Assembly (NCBI GenBank): GCA_030630685.1
Contig: DAOVMN010000072.1
Location: 1 to 8,648 of the forward strand
DNA: 8,648 bases
Reading direction: 5' to 3'
Origin: Thermoplasmata archaeon
GTDB taxonomy: Archaea > Thermoplasmatota > DAOVMN01
The translations under genes were made by a program, and so were the position numbers. Below, in pieces: positions 6,657-8,648 of the stretch. Each line of letters begins with the position of its first letter. The first letter of the stretch is position 1. Below the pieces are notes generated by a model, which worked only from the letters and a program-made list of their open reading frames with translations, did no database searches and was not told where the DNA came from.

Positions 6657-7525
6657 CACAATCCCCTCCTGTTGAGCACCCTGATGTTCAGGCTATCGGC
6701 CTTCTCGACGATGTCTATCCTTTTCCGTAATCCTACAGTGTGCCCGATCCTCACAGCCTCTTTCTCAGGATCCAATCCATCAAGATCTGAAGGGTTGCGC
6801 ACGAGCACCTCTTTAAAACCACTGGGATGGAGCCCTCTCACCTTGGATGGGGTCCTGTAACCCACCCTCACCACAGGGGGACGGTAGCCCTTGTGTGTCC
6901 TCATCTTGGAGTGCAGACCTTTTGGCCTCCTCCAGTGGTCACCAAGGCGCTTGTACCTGAACCATTCCTGGCGCTTGAATGCAGGAAGACGTCGTTCTTT
7001 CTTTCTATCGAGCATTGCCCTGACCTCGGGATCGAGAACCGGTTTGATCTTTGGTCTGAATTTTTCCTCAACGATCTCCACCTCTTCTTCTTCTTCCTTT
7101 ACCTCTCCTTCTATCCCTTCTTCTTTCTCATCTTCTTTCTCTTCTTTTTTCTCATCCTTTACCTCATCTTCTATCTCTTCTTTCTCTTCTTTTTTCTCAT
7201 CCTTTATCTCTTCTTTCTCTTCTATCCCTTCTCTCTCATCCTTTACCTCATCTTCTATCTCATCTTCCATCTCTTCTTCTTCCTCCTCTTCTATCTCTTC
7301 ACCTTCCTCTTCTTCCACCATCGCTTCTTTCATCTCTTCTTGTTTCTCTTCTTTCATCTCTTCTTCCGAGGAGGTGACCTCTTCAGGTTCACTGTTCGTA
7401 TCATCCTTCCTTTCTTGCTCAGCCCTCAACGGGACTTCGTCCCATCCAGCCTTGACGAGCATTTCATGCTCATCCGGAATGCAAACAAGTTTGCATTCAC
7501 TCACAACCTTCGGTTGCTCATGCAT
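6656..7525 (-). CDS. rpl32e: 50S ribosomal protein eL32 with long acidic N-terminal arm
   Basis: Large-subunit protein shared by archaea and eukaryotes and absent from bacteria. The family domain is residues 155-289: the basic FKRQEWFRYKRLGDHWRRPKGLHSK region, then VGYRTPSKVRGLHPSGF and the end RIDIVEKADSLNIRVLN. The whole product is 289 residues, against about 130 for a minimal archaeal eL32. The extra part is a palindrome-encoded segment (residues 4-32) and a Glu/Lys-rich arm (about 37-155). The frame stays open to 7678, but the ATG at 7525 is chosen because GGTGAT (7535-7530) sits 4 bases before it; the ATG at 7531 overlaps that motif. I see no helix-hairpin-helix domain like the one in haloarchaeal eL32. 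A start after the palindromes is possible but lacks a clear ribosome binding site. Confidence 0.93.
   Translation of the reverse strand: MHEQPKVVSECKLVCIPDEHEMLVKAGWDEVPLRAEQERKDDTNSEPEEVTSSEEEMKEEKQEEMKEAMVEEEEGEEIEEEEEEEMEDEIEDEVKDEREGIEEKEEIKDEKKEEKEEIEDEVKDEKKEEKEDEKEEGIEGEVKEEEEEVEIVEEKFRPKIKPVLDPEVRAMLDRKKERRLPAFKRQEWFRYKRLGDHWRRPKGLHSKMRTHKGYRPPVVRVGYRTPSKVRGLHPSGFKEVLVRNPSDLDGLDPEKEAVRIGHTVGLRKRIDIVEKADSLNIRVLNRRGL
7061..7417 (-). repeat. Low-complexity purine-rich tract encoding the eL32 acidic arm
   Basis: The coding strand is almost all A and G for about 330 bases, encoding mostly Glu with Lys, Asp, Ile and Val. Within it a 31-base identical segment recurs with a 45-base period (7131-7161 and 7176-7206), giving KDEKKEEKE twice at a 15-residue spacing; EIEDEVKDE also recurs 28 residues apart. 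The arm therefore seems to have grown by in-frame slippage or unequal exchange. Confidence 0.8.
7431..7516 (-). repeat. Cluster of four short palindromes inside the 5' end of eL32
   Basis: In transcript order: CAACC-GAA-GGTTG (7516-7504), a 22-base palindrome with arms GAATGCAAAC and GTTTGCATTC around TT (7498-7477), GAGCAT-GAA-ATGCTC (7471-7457) and GGGAC-GAA-GTCCC (7443-7431). Spacers are 5, 5 and 13 bases. Three of the four share the same GAA loop although the stems differ completely, so they are one structural class rather than copies of one sequence. All are perfect and are translated in frame as eL32 residues 4-32. Confidence 0.85.
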
Positions 7526-8081
7526 TGACATCACCGTGAATCGCTTTGTGTGTGATATAGATCCCATCCTGGAATACCCGGATGTCGAATCTTTTGATCT
7601 TGGTGGCACGCTCGATGTTCGCCGCACTCTGCCCGAGCTTTTCGACATCTGTCCCCCTGAGGATGATCTGGTCCCCATCGATCTTCAGAGCTACGCCTTC
7701 CAGTATTCGTGCCTTTCTATCCGCCTTTTCGCCCAGGAAGTTGGAGATATTCAAGATGGAGTTTTTCTTGTCAAAGGTCACCTTCACAGGGAAGTGGGCA
7801 TAGACGATCTTCATACGGAACTCGAACTCCTTGGTCACTCCGATTATCATGTTCCTTGCATGGGCGGACCATGTCCCAACTAATGCTTTCTCCCTCTTTC
7901 TGGGGAGGGAACAATGGAAAATGATCTTTCCATCGCTGATCTCCATTTTCAATCGTGGATGGCTGAAGGTTCTGGTGAGGGTGCCTTTTGGACCCTTGAC
8001 CATGAGCCGTGAGTCGGAATATTCTACCTCCACTCCATCCGGAATCTCTACCTTGATAATTGTTTCAGCAGCAACAGGCAT
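7518..8081 (-). CDS. rpl6: 50S ribosomal protein uL6
   Basis: Large-subunit protein that binds 23S rRNA near the sarcin-ricin loop and the factor-binding site. The 187-residue product shows two uL6 repeat domains, roughly residues 8-85 and 90-180, and the archaeal C-terminal signature (ATKIKRFDIRVFQDGIYI, residues 159-176). The ATG at 8081 has an excellent site (TGAGGTGAT, 3 bases before the ATG). After the conserved end there is a short tail, THKAIHGDVNA. The gene overlaps the proposed eL32 start by 8 bases, and its TGA stop lies 2 bases from the first of a row of small palindromes in eL32. Confidence 0.97.
   Translation of the reverse strand: MPVAAETIIKVEIPDGVEVEYSDSRLMVKGPKGTLTRTFSHPRLKMEISDGKIIFHCSLPRKREKALVGTWSAHARNMIIGVTKEFEFRMKIVYAHFPVKVTFDKKNSILNISNFLGEKADRKARILEGVALKIDGDQIILRGTDVEKLGQSAANIERATKIKRFDIRVFQDGIYITHKAIHGDVNA
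7530..7535 (-). promoter_or_regulatory. Ribosome binding site that fixes the eL32 start
   Basis: GGTGAT inside the last uL6 codons, 4 bases before the ATG at 7525. It decides against the ATG at 7531, which overlaps the motif, and against longer versions of the frame that would run far into uL6. Confidence 0.7.
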
Positions 8082-8090
8082 GTTATCACC

Positions 8091-8480
8091 TCAGAACACA
8101 TAGGCTAAGAGTTTTCCCCCGACACCCTCATTCTTCGCCTCTAAATGAGAAACTACCCCGTGGGTGGTGGTGACTATTATGATTCCAAAATCCTTGGCAG
8201 GGAGGTAGCGGGATTCGAACTTCTCGAACTCGTCCTTCTTTACAGAGTACCTGGGCCGTATAGCACCACATTTGTTTATAAAACCATTTAATGTGACATC
8301 GAATGCCCCTCCCCTTCCATTCTCGATATACTCGAACTGTTTGATATAGCCATATTCCTGCATTACGTTTAGAACCCTTCCGATAAGTTTGGAGGAAGGG
8401 CTTACCACGCAGTTCCTTTTCCCTCTTTGTTCGGCATTCTTTAATGCGGTCATAGTGTCTACAAGCGGATCATGCTGCAC
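8091..8480 (-). CDS. rps8: 30S ribosomal protein uS8
   Basis: Primary 16S rRNA-binding protein of the 30S platform, acting early in assembly. The 129-residue product has the family N-terminus (HDPLVDTMTALKNAE) and the conserved C-terminal block GVGGKLLAYVF, and matches the usual archaeal length of about 130. The start is GTG at 8480, preceded by a GGTGAT motif with short spacing; an ATG overlapping it one frame away runs into a stop after seven codons, so it is not the start. The usual serine-rich turn reads TTTHGVV here, a mild variation. It lies 10 bases after uS14 and 9 bases before uL6, with the next gene's GAGGTGAT site beginning within its stop region, so expression is very likely coupled. 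Confidence 0.97.
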   Translation of the reverse strand: MQHDPLVDTMTALKNAEQRGKRNCVVSPSSKLIGRVLNVMQEYGYIKQFEYIENGRGGAFDVTLNGFINKCGAIRPRYSVKKDEFEKFESRYLPAKDFGIIIVTTTHGVVSHLEAKNEGVGGKLLAYVF

Positions 8481-8490
8481 ATTATCACCC

Positions 8491-8646
8491 TCATGAAAAC
8501 TTTTTGAAGCCTATTTCCGGGGCAATCTCACGGAAGCACTGCCTGCAGAGGTGCAGGCCATAACGCCTTACGATTCCTCGTTTCCTTCCACATCGCAAAC
8601 AGCCGATCTTTCGTCCGAAAGACTTTCTCTCTCCCTTTTTTCTCAT
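8491..8646 (-). CDS. rps14: 30S ribosomal protein uS14 (S14P), zinc-binding type
   Basis: Small-subunit protein of the 30S head, binding 16S rRNA near the decoding region. The reading frame from the ATG at 8646 gives 51 residues ending in GFKKFS, the usual length and ending for archaeal uS14. All four zinc-ligand cysteines are present as C16-x2-C19 and C34-x2-C37, the second pair within the family signature LCRQCFREIAP. The start lies 2 bases from the window edge, so its ribosome binding site is outside and a slightly earlier start cannot be excluded, but length fits a complete gene. It precedes uS8 by 10 bases, the standard archaeal spc order. Product identity is near certain; only the exact start is open. 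Confidence 0.93.
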   Translation of the reverse strand: MRKKGERKSFGRKIGCLRCGRKRGIVRRYGLHLCRQCFREIAPEIGFKKFS

Positions 8647-8648
8647 CC

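Noticed and set aside
7526..7678. Longer eL32 start inside uL6
   Set aside because: It would overlap uL6 by up to 160 bases; the extra residues mirror uL6 coding sequence in another frame, and GGTGAT supports the ATG at 7525.
6891..7883. A 330-codon open frame on the plus strand, very rich in Ser and Phe
   Set aside because: It is the antisense of the eL32 acidic arm and uL6; the purine-rich tract read backwards avoids stops. Composition is not protein-like and no ribosome binding site or family match is evident.
8541..8558. Perfect 7-bp inverted repeat with loop GAGG inside uS14
   Set aside because: It lies in codons for the invariant LCRQC zinc motif, so it is most likely a by-product of conserved protein sequence; it lacks the GAA loop.
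8608..8621. CTTTCG/CGAAAG inverted repeat in the 5' part of uS14
   Set aside because: The stem is short and A/U-rich, it stands alone and it is not of the GAA-triloop form; chance is adequate.
1..8648. CRISPR arrays, tRNA or rRNA genes, insertion sequences with transposase, defence genes
   Set aside because: None seen. The palindrome clusters have no uniform repeat-spacer pattern and no transposase is present.

Overview
The window is one continuous minus-strand block from an archaeal chromosome: the distal spc part of the ribosomal-protein supercluster, followed by the protein-export and membrane-insertion genes, and then a proteasome gene. Read in the direction of transcription (high to low coordinates) the order is uS14 - uS8 - uL6 - eL32 - eL19 - uL18 - uS5 - uL30 - uL15 - secY - DUF106/EMC3-like insertase - psmB. 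The eukaryote/archaea-specific proteins eL32 and eL19 between uL6 and uL18, an archaeal SecY, a DUF106 protein, a Thr-protease proteasome beta subunit and GGTGAT/GGAGG-type ribosome binding sites all mark it as archaeal. SecY and the overall style look euryarchaeal and suggest Thermoplasmatota or a relative, but I hold that lineage call only loosely.

Layout. 8646-3856 holds nine ribosomal-protein genes, most overlapping by a few bases or separated by about 10 bases, so translation is probably coupled. 3833-848 holds secY and the DUF106 gene, 4 bases apart. No adenylate kinase gene lies between them, although many euryarchaea have one there. 847-742 is a 106-base gap carrying a TATA-like promoter for psmB (741-103). 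102-1 is non-coding as far as I can see and holds an imperfect hairpin that may end the psmB transcript. The plus strand shows no credible gene and there is no gene-free stretch over 300 bases.

The genes cover a protein's life from synthesis (ribosome) through export or membrane insertion (SecY channel, Oxa1-superfamily insertase) to degradation (20S proteasome).

The unusual content lies inside the otherwise housekeeping genes. Two ribosomal-protein genes carry short clustered inverted repeats, most of them a 5-6 bp stem closed by a GAA triloop on the coding strand. There are four palindromes in the first 100 bases of eL32, and two plus a 15-bp tandem duplication inside uL15. They are translated in frame and sit where the proteins are variable, which resembles a small palindromic element that invades coding genes. 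In addition eL32 has a very long Glu/Lys-rich N-terminal arm, uS5 has a low-complexity charged N-terminal arm, and the insertase has a helical C-terminal half beyond the usual family length.
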